A DNA stretch of 64,000 nucleotides from Acanthochromis polyacanthus. Its lineage: Eukaryota > Chordata > Actinopteri > Pomacentridae. The position numbers were made by a program, and so were the translations under genes. This document shows positions 12,001 through 21,563 of the stretch, in pieces (the stretch's first letter is position 1; every line of letters begins with the position of its first letter). The notes beneath the pieces were generated by a model. The model had not been told where the DNA came from and searched no databases. It worked only from the letters and a program-made list of their open reading frames with translations. Where the stretch lies: NCBI RefSeq assembly GCF_021347895.1, contig NC_067131.1, positions 5,856,653 through 5,920,652 on the forward strand. The letters run 5' to 3'.

Positions 12001-15000
12001 TAAATAAATGTAGAAATATGAAGAGAAATAAATAAATAAATAAAAGGAAAAAACAGAAAAGGTAAAAGCAAAAACAGAATTTTCCTTTTTATTTAATTAT
12101 TTATTTATTTCTCTTTATATTTCCACATTTATTTATTTCTCTTTATATTTCCACATTTATTTATTTATTTATTTATTTCTCTATATTTCCACATTTATTT
12201 ATTTATTTCTCTTTATATTTCCACATTTATTTATTTCTCTTTATATTTCCACATTTATTTATTTATTTATTTATATTTTTATGTGGCACTCCTGTGACTC
12301 CATACTATTTGACCTGCAGGACGAAACGAGGGTTAAAATCCTTTTTGTATTTGTGCGCTTCGGGCCGGACTTTCTGGAAAAATCCCTGAAAAAGCCGCGT
12401 CCATTATCATACTTGCCGGGCAGCGCAGGAGACCAAGAGCACAACAACTGCGGTCGGGTTTTTGATTCCACCGCACCATCTGCTTAGAAACCACCAAACA
12501 TTATATAATGCTGGTAAAGCTTCAGACACACATACAAGAACAAAAAAAAACACACCACCACCAGCTGAATTCTATGCCCACAGGAGGATTATAAACACCC
12601 ACATAATCGGGAGAAAAACTGCGCTCCTAATTTTAGCCCCAGTCTAGACAGAAACAGCAGTGCGACTGAGATTAGTGCTCAGTGAGATGGAGCCCAGTCT
12701 CTGCATATCAGCCTCACTTAGGCGAACACTTTAACTCCCTCCAAGCCTTTCGGTCTGTGTCAAATTCTGCCTTCCCTCTGCGGGGATCGAGCTCTTTGTG
12801 ATCTGCGGCTCTCATTAGTTTGACCTTCAGGTTCATGATTAGGTTTGAACGAAGCCTCCGGAGGGACCGCCGCTTATCGAGCTCTCTGCAGAGGGAACCG
12901 GCAGGCTGTCATTTCACTTTTAATTAGTGCGACAGGATGAGACGTGGAAATAAATTTCAATTAGTGACAGTCTGACGGCGTGTTAATTGCCACTGCAGGA
13001 GCCACAGCTGCTGAAATGTATCCGAGAGAAGATGACAGCCACGTCGTTCGACGATGAAATGTCTACTTGATCCAGCAAGGGCTGAAAAAATGTTGTGTTT
13101 GCTACTCACATGTGAATGTGGCAAGACTCTGATGGACATTTGTCACTGTTTTCTGATATTTTATAGACTAAACATTTTTAAAAAACTCACAAATGACAAT
13201 TAACTAACTGCTAGCTCCTTAAATTTACCGCTTTTTTATGGATAATGTAATGTAATGAACAATCTTCACACAATTTTATCTAATTTTGAGAGTGAAAGTT
13301 TATTCTTAACCATGGAAACAATACATGTACACTGCCAAAACTCAAAATCTTACCAAGTCTGTTTGTCTTATTTTTAGCCAAAATTCTCTTAACAAGAGTC
13401 ATTTCAGCAGATGGAGGGACTTGTTTTAAGACTACGCATCTTAAACATCTTGTTAAATCAACCAATCTTGAAATTATCTTGTTTTGAGTTGAATTTTACA
13501 AGAAACTCAAAATAAGTTTAACCCTCGTGTCGTTCTGTGGGTCAAATTAACCCGCTTTAAAGTTTGAAAACGTGGAGGAAAAAAATTCACAGTGAAACGT
13601 CTGATGTCCACATTTTCAACATTTTTGGGAAATCTTTGAACATTTTTTGGTGGAAAAAAAGAAACGTTGAAAATGTTTCTTAAGAACATTAAAAACAATC
13701 AATTTTTTTGTGATTGTTCTTAAAGAAGTTTTAGAAGTTTTACTGATACATACGTAGTCATTTTAGATATTTTTAGGATTTTTTTGGAAGATTTTTACTC
13801 CTTTTTTTGAAAATATTTACAAGAGTTTTCTTGCCAAATTTGGAGGATTATTTAAAATACAACCTTTAATGAAAACTTTTAAGGAATTATTGGACTTTTC
13901 TCCAATAAATTCTTATTTTCGCCCGTAAATGAAGACAGCAGGAGGGTTAATGCATCTCAAATTAAGATTTCAAGATTCTAAATATCACATCTTATTTCAA
14001 GAAATCTTACCAAGCCATTTTCTCTTGTTCTATTGGCAGATTTTTTCCACTTATTTCAAGGTAAAAGTTCCTTGAAAGAAGTTTTTTTTCTTGTTTTGAG
14101 AGGGGCATTTTTCCAGTGAAGTGACATTTCAGCAGATGGAGGGGCTTGTTTTAAGACAACGCATCTTACATGTCTTGTTCAGTCAAACAATCTTGCAATT
14201 ATCTTGTTCTGCATTGAATTTTACACGAGAACTCAAAATAAGTTTAACACATCTGAAATTAGGAGGTTACATGAAACAAAATCTATTTTTGGGTGAAAAA
14301 CTACTATTTCTTTTTAGCATATCTGGCTTATTTTAAGATACCTAAGCTTGACAGTCCTGGTAAAATAGAGCTTAAAATAAGTTCCCAGCTAATTTTAAGA
14401 TCTAAATATTCTAAATATCATATCTTATTTTAAGAAGTCTTACCAAGACATTTTCCACTTGTTCTGTTGGCAGATTTTTTTCACTTATTTCAAGGTTAAA
14501 GTTCCTAGAAATAAGTTTTTTTCTTGTTATGAGAGGGGCATTTTTCCAGTGTATCCCTTAAAAAACTCAAAAAAAACTCAAAAAAAAAAAGGATAACTGA
14601 GCATCTATGACTCCTTGACTCCTGGCTAAACTCCATCTGCTGAAGAACATCATGTACAATGACTGAGAGCTCCAGGAAGAAGGTTCAGTAGGACATTTTA
14701 GACACTGGTCTGCAGCGTTGGGCCAGCCAAAAAACTGCTCTTGGCCAACTTGTTTGGTGTGGGTTTATTTTACAAAAACAAAGACAGAATTATTCAAAGC
14801 CTAAAAATTTAGCTTTTCAATCCCCAGGCTACGTCTAAAACAGGAGCTCCTTCCATGGCAACGCAAACTGACAAAAAGGGACAAACATGGATGATCATTT
14901 GCTGTTTGCAGATAAAAGGGAGTTCATGTAGAAGGCAGAAACAACCTGGACACTAAGTTTTTTAAATCTGTGTTTTCTGTTGTGGTTACATTCTTCTCTG

Positions 15001-18000
15001 AAGTTTAAAATATCTCGGCAAAAAGTGAATTCTTCAAGGATGCGTATACTTGTAAAAACTTTAGGTTTCTGGCAGACAGCTGGGAATAGCTTTAGGCAAC
15101 GTTGCCGTGTTGCGTTTGCAGGAAGGTCATGTTTTTAAATGCAAATCACATTTGTGGTGGTGGACTTCTGGCTGACTTTGTGCAAAACTTCATCCATTAG
15201 CATTTTATTTTTCAGAGGGTCATTTGGGGGCTGAATTTTGTTCCAGGTGAGACGGGCTTAGAGGTGAGTCAGACTGGACAGGTCAGCGGTTCACTGCAGG
15301 ATCAACACATTCATGCTGACATTTACACCTGTGGAAAACTCAGAATCACCATTTAGCCAGTGAACGTCTGCACAGTAAACCCACGGAGAGAACAGCCGAC
15401 CAACATGTTCAAACTCACAGGCAGGAAAGCCAATTGCTGCTACAAAAACAACACACAATATGAATTTGCGGCACATTTGCTGTCACAAGTTTTCCACAAA
15501 CTTTTCCAAAAGTCCACATTAAGTTTGGCACATATGTGATTTGCGTATGAGAACATGATCTTTTTGCAAATTTGCACCAACGCCGCCAAAGGTTCCCCAC
15601 AGCTACTGCCAGAAATGCTACTTATAGCAACCATAAACTGACATGTTTGCCACAAAACTTACTAGAAATTCAGCACCTCTGCCAAACTGTGGCGGTAAAC
15701 CACCAGAGAACATGTGTGCCAGTAGTGGCAAACTTCTCATTATTGCCTGAATGTTGTTGGAGGTTCGTCACTAGTGGCCAGCACTGACAAAACATCCCTA
15801 CAAGTTTACTGCAAAAACGTTTTGCTTTTGTAAGAATAAGTTTACTGCTGGAATGAAGGAAGTTTCATACTGTTGTTTAGACATGTTTTTAGCTCATAGA
15901 ATTCATTGTGAACAAGTTTATTCAAGAGAAAAATCCAGCTAAAGCCTGAATCTGTCAAATCTAAGCCACAGTCAAAGTCTCTCGGTGTGAAATCTGCCCC
16001 AGAAACTGTTTGACTTTTAACTGTAGCTGTTAATGTGAGAATACGTACCGCTACTGGTCTGGTCCCCAGGAAGTTAAGGTCAGTGTTTTCCCCGAACAGG
16101 TAACCCTCCGGATGGGTGGAGTCAAACTTCTCTCCCCCCATGATGAAATGGCTGGCGAAGTAACTCCCTAAAAACAGAGAAAATCCCTTTAGAAACAAAA
16201 GAAACTGTAAATAATCTCAGATCATGAGAACATATGAGAGAGGAGCTAAAGGTAACCGTGTCAAACAGCTGCAAATAACTCATTTTCCATGTACATAGTT
16301 ATTATTTTTATTATTTACTGCCTTCAAATCTTATTTGTTTTTCGACTGACTCAGCAGGTTGCACGAGAATAAAATTATTCTGAGAAAGTATATTGTTTTA
16401 AATTAAATTTCAGAACTCAAATTTATACTTTAAACTATTAGCTTCTGAGCTGTTTCTAACCTTTTTTCAAATGTGACTAAAATTTTAATAAAAATATTAC
16501 ATGGGTAGTTAATTTTTTCTATTCAAATAAGCAAATTCTAGATTTTTATGAGAAATAAATAAATGTTATTTTCATTTACTCCTTATAAGAAAGCAAAATT
16601 TAAAAACCCAACATAAAACGAGTGGTTGCAGACTGAGATTCTTTGCAGTCATTCTTTTGCCAGAAGCCAAACCTTCCCATCTGGCACTTCACTGGCATAA
16701 AACATTAACACTTCCTTTAAATATTTGAACCGTTTAGCTGGCACCGCCATCCACAGATACCTGCAGCCACTGCCAAGTAATATCAAAGAGCAAGGCGATG
16801 ACACTTGAATTTAAATTTATCCTGAAAACTGGCAGGTAAGACTGGAAATAGAAAGAAAAGGGAGGACTAGTTTATCTCCTCTTATCTTCATACAACAAGC
16901 CTGACTGTTTGTGTGTCGACCTGTTTACCGGCACTCAGAGTTGATGACAACGAGGCTAAAAAAGGCGTTGTGCTTTTTAATCACAGGGGAGGCTAATATC
17001 ATAAGACTGTAATGGTGGTTTACGGTCTTTAAATATATGCTGGGCAGCAAAGTCATGTTTCTGCCTGGAGGACATCTAGTCTGGAATCGCAGGTCTGAAT
17101 CAGGACAGAGAGGATGAAGGGTTTACACTGCAGAAACTCAAAATCTTACCAAGTCTGTTTGTCTGATTTTAGTAGAAATGTCTCATCTCACTTGATTTAA
17201 GATAAATTCACTTAACAGGAGACATTTCAGCAACACGGAGGGACTTGTTTTAGGACAACGCATCTTAGATATCTTCTTAAGTCCAACAATTTTGAAATTA
17301 TCTTGTTTTGAGTTGCATTTTATAAGAAAACTCAAAATAACTTTAACTCTCGTGCCGTCCTGTGGGTCAAATTAACACATTTTAAAGTCTGAAAATGTGG
17401 GAAAAAAATATATTTTCACAGTGAAACTTCTAATGTCCACATTTTCAACATTATGGGGAAATCTTTGAACATTTTTTGGTGGAAAAAGAAATGTTAAAAA
17501 TGTTTCTAAAGAACATTCACACACAAAAAAAAAATCAACCAAAATCCAGCAAATTTTGCTGGATTTCGGTTGATTTTTTTTGGTGATTGTTCTTAAAAAT
17601 TATAGGAAGTTTTACTAATATATATGGAATCACTTTAGTAGATATTTTAAGGATTTTTTGGAAGATTTTTACTCATTTTTGTAAATATTTAACAGAATTT
17701 TCTTGCCAAATTTGGGGGATTTTTATTGTTGTCAAAATAAAACTTTTAAGGGAAACTTTTGAGGAGTTATTGGAATTTACTTACTGAAGATTTTGCAAAT
17801 TTAAATTTTGAAAATATGGAATATTTTTTGGATTTTTTGGAAGGTTTTTACTTACTTGTTGATAATATTTACAAGAATTTTCTTGCCAAATTTGGGGGAT
17901 TTTTAAAAAATAAAACTTTAAAGGAATTACTGGAATTTTCTTCCTGAATTTTTTGCAAATATTTAAAAATTTGGGGATTTTTTTTGCTAATTTTTTGGAT

Positions 18001-20347
18001 TTTTTTTTTTCAGACAAGGAAACAATATTTTTTGGTGCCCGTAAATGAAGATGACAGGAGGGTTAATACATCTTAAATTAGGAGATTACATGAAAGCAAA
18101 AATCTATTTTTGAGTGAAAAACAACTATTTTTTTAGCATGTCTGGCTAATTTTAGGACACCTAAGCTTGACAATCCTGGTCAAATAGAACTTAAAATAAG
18201 TTTTTCCAGCTAATTTTAAGATCTCAAGATTCTAAATATCATATCTTATTTAAAGAAATCTTACCAAGCCATTTTTCACTTGTTCTATTGAGCAGATTTT
18301 TTCACTTATTTCAAGGTAAAAGTTCTTTGAAATAAGTTTTTTTTCTTGTTTTGGGAGGGGCATTTTTTCCAGTGTAGATGTTCTGACCTTAAAGCCATTA
18401 ACATGGTAGAGGAAACAAAAAGCTCCGATGACGAAGCTCTCTGCCTCTCAACTCATCACCTTCTTATTATTTACAGCAGGTGGAAGAGGCGACCAGGGCT
18501 CAGGCTTTGTCACCAGATCCCACAGACAGGAACTGGGGCTGACAGATCGGTTTCACTGGCAGCCATCGCCACCACCTTCCTCCCCTCCCATCGCCACCAC
18601 AACCGCCACCTCAGCTTCAGGCGGCAACCAGCACCGTTATATCACCAATTCACACAGCCAGCGACTAATTTGGCCGCTGTGGTGAGAGTGGCAGCCACAA
18701 GTCAGCAATTCTATGCTTTTTTCCAGAGCATAATGTCACAATAAATCTAAAACGGTGGAAGTCTGAGCATGCGATTTGGTTTCAGGTCTCATTTTGAGGG
18801 AGGTTCTTGCTTTCTTTTATGTCTCTGCATAGGGCAGATTTGAGAAGCAATAACGTTCTATCTTCTAACACAATTCCCTTTTGGATGTCAAAATTGGATT
18901 ACCGCTAAACCCGCAAAGGGAGCTAAACACAAAAACGTCACATGGAGGAACAATAACGTGACAGATTGAAAACACAGAGGTCAGGCTGAGGTCCAAAGGA
19001 CGGTTTGGGAGTCAGGTGGACGGCCAGTAAGAGAGCAGTGCTGGCTGATCTAAACAAAATAAAGAAAGTGGCATATTGCAAACGTGTCACAGGCCAGCAG
19101 CACCTTAATAAAATCCTACTAAAGTTTACAAGAGATCAAAGAAATGGTAACCAAGACTGAAAAGTACTCCACAATAGATGGTTTTCAGTTAAAGCTGAAG
19201 CAGTTGTCCAAATAATCAACTCGAAGGTTGACAGAAAGCTAAGCGTTTTAATCAGAATAAACAGAAAATCGCTAGTTCTAGCATCCAATTTGGTTGCAAA
19301 TGTTGATTTTTACCCTGTAGCATAACCTTCCACAATAATAAACTAAATACTTGGGTGTTTCAGTCGTTTTTATCTGTATTTTATTCCCTAATAATCAACC
19401 AAGATAATTAGTTCAAGGAATATTGATAGTACTGATACTTGTATTATATCTTCATATCTCTAAATTACTAAAAAATATTATCTTAGTTGATTAAAATTAA
19501 CAATTACGAGCAATTAGCAAATAATTTAAAATGCAAAACATTCTTGAATTTCAGCCACAAAACAAAAATGTGTAGATTTTGGATACATTTGACTTGATAA
19601 AAAACTATTTTATAAAACTGTAACAGTGAATAATCACGCACATATTAAAGGATAATGAAGATCATCATTAGCTGCAGTCCCATTTTAATTAAGTAAACCT
19701 GAATAGATGCCAGTCACTGGGATGAAACTTATCTACTGATGGCTGTGAGGCTGCTCTTTTTTATTTTCATCCTCTGGGAATCCACCATGACTTATTCATT
19801 TCCACGGGGCAGCCTGATTTAGTCATGGTGCCAAAAAAAAACAAGTCCAGCTACACAGATGAACCAAGAGAAAAGCCAAAGGGGCTCGGCAAGAAGATGA
19901 AAAATAAAAGATTATGTTGTACAAACACACGCACGGGGAGGAAACATGTAGAGGATAGGAGTAGAGGATAGTGGTGATCATGTGTGTTGCATGGATATTA
20001 TAGCAATGCTGCAGTTAGAAATAAGAATAAATGATCATAAATATGTGGAATAAAGTGGAAGGGTGTGTTATATAAAGCACAGGTCTCCACAGGTAGCTGC
20101 TCGAGGTTGGAGGCTGAAATTACCCTGCAGGCCTGTCAGCAAACAAGGTATGATGGTGATGGTTTCCCCCCTTCATGCCCAGAATAAATCATCTGCAGTG
20201 AGCCGTGGAGCATGGCACCGCTTCCCACCCCGGTGTGACCTGTTGTTCGGTGCACTTACCAGATTTCGGTGGGTACCGGTACACCGAATTGGACGGGATG
20301 TCCACTTCTTCCACGCCTATGTTCTGCCTGCTCGTCAAAGCTCCCAT
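1..20347 (-). CDS. rnf157: RNF157, RING E3 ubiquitin ligase of the MGRN1 family (3' end off window)
   Basis: Gene-level entry. Exons were joined on the minus strand by reading GT-AG boundaries and codon phase: 20347-20260, 16167-16049, 7757-7669, 7348-7199, 5299-5182, 5063-4997, 4908-4865, 3438-3391, 3238-3167, 3015-2856, 1903-1791, 1698-1466, a tentative microexon 1178-1163, 171-82 and probably 33-1. The product starts MGALTSRQN, as expected of an N-myristoylated MGRN1/RNF157 ligase, and carries the family N-terminal beta-rich domain (about residues 31-260). A C-terminal RING follows at residues 278-316, then a Ser/Pro/Glu-rich tail. Family members are E3 ligases; RNF157 is known from neuronal survival and growth work. 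Motifs such as HFIMGGEKFDSTHPEGYL and IPPGYE.VSLLEALNGP favour RNF157 over MGRN1. The tail and stop codon lie beyond position 1. Its introns carry most of the MITEs in the window. Confidence 0.95.
82..171 (-). CDS. rnf157: rnf157 exon in acidic tail
   Basis: Encodes NSSVLPEEEDEKSCSESE and ACRHKLVADQQE, matching the acidic NSSVL.EEEDE.SCSESE segment of RNF157. Acceptor TTTCCCAG, donor GTGAGA, 30 whole codons. Confidence 0.85.
1163..1178 (-). CDS. rnf157: Candidate 16-base rnf157 microexon
   Basis: Exon 12 ends with two bases of a codon, but the exon at 171-82 needs phase 0. A missing exon of length 1 modulo 3 must therefore lie between them. This 16-base segment (AATGGCTTCAAATCAA on the minus strand) is flanked by AG and GT and would restore the frame, adding K-MASNQ. 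Remembered RNF157 proteins have K-STSQ here. The polypyrimidine tract and donor are weak, so another segment is possible. Confidence 0.25.
1466..1698 (-). CDS. rnf157: rnf157 exon 12
   Basis: Encodes SEHIPPGYEAVSLLEALNGP, then a Pro/Ser-rich segment ending SSQGLKLKKSGSK. It closes with two bases of a Lys codon before a consensus GTGAGT donor. That phase does not join directly to the exon at 171-82. Confidence 0.88.
1791..1903 (-). CDS. rnf157: rnf157 exon 11
   Basis: Encodes PFRALLQIRAMRKK and LSPLSPTSFNPVITSQTSDS, the conserved segment after the RING. The first Pro codon is split with exon 10 (C/CA). Ends in phase 0. Confidence 0.93.
2856..3015 (-). CDS. rnf157: rnf157 exon 10, RING finger
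   Basis: Encodes the complete RING. Metal ligands seen: Cys278 and Cys281 (CVVC), Cys293 and His295 (PCRH), Cys299 and Cys302 (CNAC), Cys313 and Cys316 (CPIC). An acidic DDEISDNSAE stretch precedes it. This is the E2-binding catalytic module. All ligands are present, so the ligase should be active. Confidence 0.96.
3167..3238 (-). CDS. rnf157: rnf157 exon 9
   Basis: A 72-base exon encoding VDGVSYLLQEIYGIENKYNS and QESK. The YNSQ.SK ending favours RNF157 over MGRN1. Phase 0 on both sides. Confidence 0.93.
3391..3438 (-). CDS. rnf157: rnf157 exon 8
   Basis: A 48-base exon encoding HMDESYCVKPLKQKQV. Acceptor TTCTTTAG, donor GTGAAT. Confidence 0.92.
4412..4804 (+). mobile_element. TTAA MITE, copy A
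   Basis: Ends TTTACCCTCGGGTCAAA and GACAACAGGACTGTTAA. Internally deleted, without the central palindrome. In rnf157 intron 7. Confidence 0.75.
4865..4908 (-). CDS. rnf157: rnf157 exon 7
   Basis: Encodes EHLGHSHILLATFEK, matching the family pattern GH.H.LL..FEK. Acceptor CTCTGCAG, donor GTAAGA. Confidence 0.92.
4997..5063 (-). CDS. rnf157: rnf157 exon 6
   Basis: Encodes FDMDKEIFPMVVQAVVDEGE. Acceptor CTCCTCAG, donor GTGAGC; one base of the next codon is left over. Confidence 0.92.
5182..5299 (-). CDS. rnf157: rnf157 exon 5
   Basis: Encodes SLQSETVHFKRGVCQQFCLP followed by SHTVNLSEWADDE. Acceptor ATTGCAG, donor GTAAGC, ends in phase 0. Confidence 0.93.
6290..7172 (+). mobile_element. CACTG-ended element, copy 1 (carries nested MITE)
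   Basis: Starts CACTGCAAAAACTCAA and ends TTTTTCCAGTG, flanked by TG on both sides (6288-6289, 7173-7174). Noncoding. The TTAA MITE at 6472-6970 sits inside. It lies in rnf157 intron 4, its end 26 bases from the exon 4 donor. Confidence 0.8.
6472..6970 (+). mobile_element. TTAA MITE, copy B, with perfect 40-base palindrome
   Basis: Starts TTAACCCTCATGTCCTG; the right end is cut at GGAGGG. The inner palindrome has perfect arms 6598-6637 and 6639-6678. Confidence 0.8.
7199..7348 (-). CDS. rnf157: rnf157 exon 4
   Basis: Encodes the stretch YNVEFTFDADTQVAITIYYQ typical of the family. The donor GTAAGTG lies only 26 bases from the end of a CACTG-type transposon (6290-7172). Confidence 0.92.
7669..7757 (-). 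CDS. rnf157: rnf157 exon 3
   Basis: Encodes FPYAAPPPQEPVKTLRSL and NIRKDTLRLV, conserved in MGRN1/RNF157. The acceptor is CTTCAG. The donor is GTCGGT, with an overlapping alternative GTAAGG five bases earlier; the first keeps the phase with exon 4. Confidence 0.9.
8178..9135 (+). mobile_element. CACTG-ended element, copy 2
   Basis: Same ends as copy 1, flanked by TT on both sides. The nested MITE (8497-8954) lies further to the right within the element than in other copies. Confidence 0.8.
8497..8954 (+). mobile_element. TTAA MITE, copy C
   Basis: Starts TTAACCCTTGTGTCATCC and ends AACAGGAGGGTTAA. The central palindrome is lost. Confidence 0.8.
9688..10564 (+). mobile_element. CACTG-ended element, copy 3
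   Basis: Same ends, flanked by TA on both sides. Nested MITE at 9871-10342, at the same junction as in copy 1. Confidence 0.8.
9871..10342 (+). mobile_element. TTAA MITE, copy D
   Basis: The left end keeps TTAACCCT, then jumps to the internal TTTTCACAGTGAAAACTTCC, so the subterminal part is deleted. The palindrome is present with a few mismatches. Confidence 0.75.
11424..12336 (-). mobile_element. TTAA MITE, copy E, split by a foldback element
   Basis: Reverse orientation, from ATCCTCCTGTTTTCCTCATT to CGAAACGAGGGTTAA. Interrupted at 11912-12302 by a TA-flanked foldback. Confidence 0.75.
11912..12302. mobile_element. TA-flanked foldback MITE
   Basis: Inverted ends TGGAGTCACAGGAGTGCCAC (left) and its complement (right), flanked by TA at 11910-11911 and 12303-12304 as expected of Tc1/mariner insertion. 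The interior is AAATA repeats and about six TTTATTTCTCTTTATATTTC units. Confidence 0.75.
13330..14551 (+). mobile_element. CACTG-ended element, copy 4, partly duplicated
   Basis: Flanked by TA on both sides. A first unit ends CCAGTG at 14118 and a second, 5'-truncated unit without MITE follows directly (14119-14551). The uninterrupted second unit shows the empty MITE target (AAGTTTAACACATCTGAAAT). Confidence 0.8.
13518..13950 (+). mobile_element. TTAA MITE, copy F
   Basis: Bounded by TTAACCCTCGTGTCGTTC and CAGCAGGAGGGTTAA. The palindrome is partly deleted. Confidence 0.8.
16049..16167 (-). CDS. rnf157: rnf157 exon 2
   Basis: Encodes the family signature around FASHFIMGGEKFDSTHPEG and GENTDLNFLGTRPV. 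The acceptor is TTTTTAG and the donor GTACGT. With exon 1 it totals 69 codons and ends in phase 0. Confidence 0.93.
17126..18374 (+). mobile_element. CACTG-ended element, copy 5
   Basis: Flanked by TA on both sides. Nested MITE at 17343-18066 at the same target as copy 4. The MITE here contains an internal tandem duplication. Confidence 0.8.
17343..18066 (+). mobile_element. TTAA MITE, copy G, internally duplicated
   Basis: Bounded by TTAACTCTCGTGCCGTCC and GACAGGAGGGTTAA. The segments about 17650-17770 and 17820-17940 are tandem copies. Confidence 0.8.
20260..20347 (-). CDS. rnf157: rnf157 exon 1 (start codon)
   Basis: The ATG is the complement of CAT at 20345-20347. The exon encodes 29 residues beginning MGALTSRQNIGVEEVDIPSN plus the first base of a Gly codon, and ends at a consensus donor (G/GTAAGT). 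Gly2 fits N-myristoylation in this family. Confidence 0.93.
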
Positions 20348-21563
20348 TTCCAGTCAGATAAAGACCGCACGGGTTAACGGGCATAACACTTCAGGTTGGG
20401 CTTTGTGCGCTGCGCCTCTTTATTCCCTATCATTTAATCCAGTTCGTGCTGCCCTGTCCATTTCTGTCGGGTCCAAGTCCCGCCGTGAATGTGACCGTCC
20501 CGGGGATTAGTCCTCTGGCTGCTTATCCCCCCTCGCTGCTCGGCTCGTTTTGAGGCAGAAAACAGCCGTAGTAGTCGCTTTAACAGCGGGGAAGCGCTCT
20601 CATGGTGAGCCGCAGTCGCACAGTCCGCCTAAGCCAAATCTCCACGGCTTGTTTTTTTCCTTCTTCTTTTGTTTTACTTTACCGGCCACACGTTTTTGTT
20701 TGTTTGTTTTTTGTTTGTTTTTTAAAGCGATGTCCGTCGACTCGTTCTCGCCTCCGGCCCCGCTGGATGTTGCTCTCCGGTGCTGGTCGTCGCTGGATCC
20801 TGTCAGAGTGGTCTGTGGCTCCCCATGACGTCAGCCAGGCACAAATCCGGACCGTGGTTTTTTGCGCAGTCCCCCGTTCAGCTGCCGCTAGTGACGAGCC
20901 GCTTTATAACGTGACCTTCCTACGCCAACCGTGCGAGCAGGGCTGACTGCAGTGCAGGGAGGACGGCGGCTCCGCGGGACACACGCCGAGCCCACGGTCA
21001 ATGTCCACACAAGCGTGGAAACAAACTCGTTAAATCTCGTCAATTTAAGCTTTTTCCCCTCAACAAGTACAAGTATAGCCACAAACAAGCTAACGGCTAG
21101 AGTGGCGCAGCAACCACGATTACTGGCGCAGCAGCCTTTACAATTAATAAAATAACAATAAACAACAGTTAAATCCACTTTAAAAGTGAATTAGGTGATT
21201 TAAACGGGACTAAACCAAACAAAGGCAGCAATAGCGGTCCGCGACTGCGTTACACCGCCTCCCTGCCGACAGGGGGCGGTGTAACGGCTGCCGGAAAGAA
21301 GGCGGAAGGCCCAGCAGCCAATCAGAGGAGGCCAACACGGGGCGCAAAGAAAGGGGAAAAGGAAGCTTTATTGCCGCCATTTCGCGTGAAAAGCAGCGCC
21401 GTCGGAGCAACGTGAAGGGCTGAACAGTTAGGTACAAAGCGATTATTTAAATTAAAACTTATATTTGGTGGTTTTAAAACGGGAAAAGTAGCCGTTTTGT
21501 TGCACAGTAGGGCCTAACGGTTTCTGTCTAAACTGCCCTGCCCTGTTGCTTAGAGACGAGAAA
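20348..21563. promoter_or_regulatory. Divergent GC-rich promoter between rnf157 and srsf2
   Basis: The start codons of rnf157 (minus) and srsf2 (plus) lie head to head about 1.2 kb apart in GC- and CpG-rich DNA. Visible sites: a palindromic CRE, TGACGTCA, at 20826-20833; a CCAAT box at 21318-21322; and GCCGCCATTT followed by CGCGTGAAA at 21373-21390, which resembles adjacent YY1 and E2F sites. No TATA box is seen at the expected place. The srsf2 start is probably just upstream of 21430. Open frames in this stretch have no family match and are not called. Confidence 0.65.

Noticed and set aside
15440..15820. Possible degenerate interspersed repeat (GCCAGTAGTGGCAAAC and CACTAGTGGCCAGC)
   Set aside because: The similarity to a remembered fish repeat is too weak and the ends cannot be placed.
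18346..18744. 132-codon frame after a CACTG element
   Set aside because: Begins inside the transposon end and reads His/Pro-rich noncoding DNA in an rnf157 intron; no support.
20063..20510. Plus-strand frames of 101-104 codons at the rnf157 5' end
   Set aside because: They overlap rnf157 exon 1 on the other strand and have no recognisable domain.
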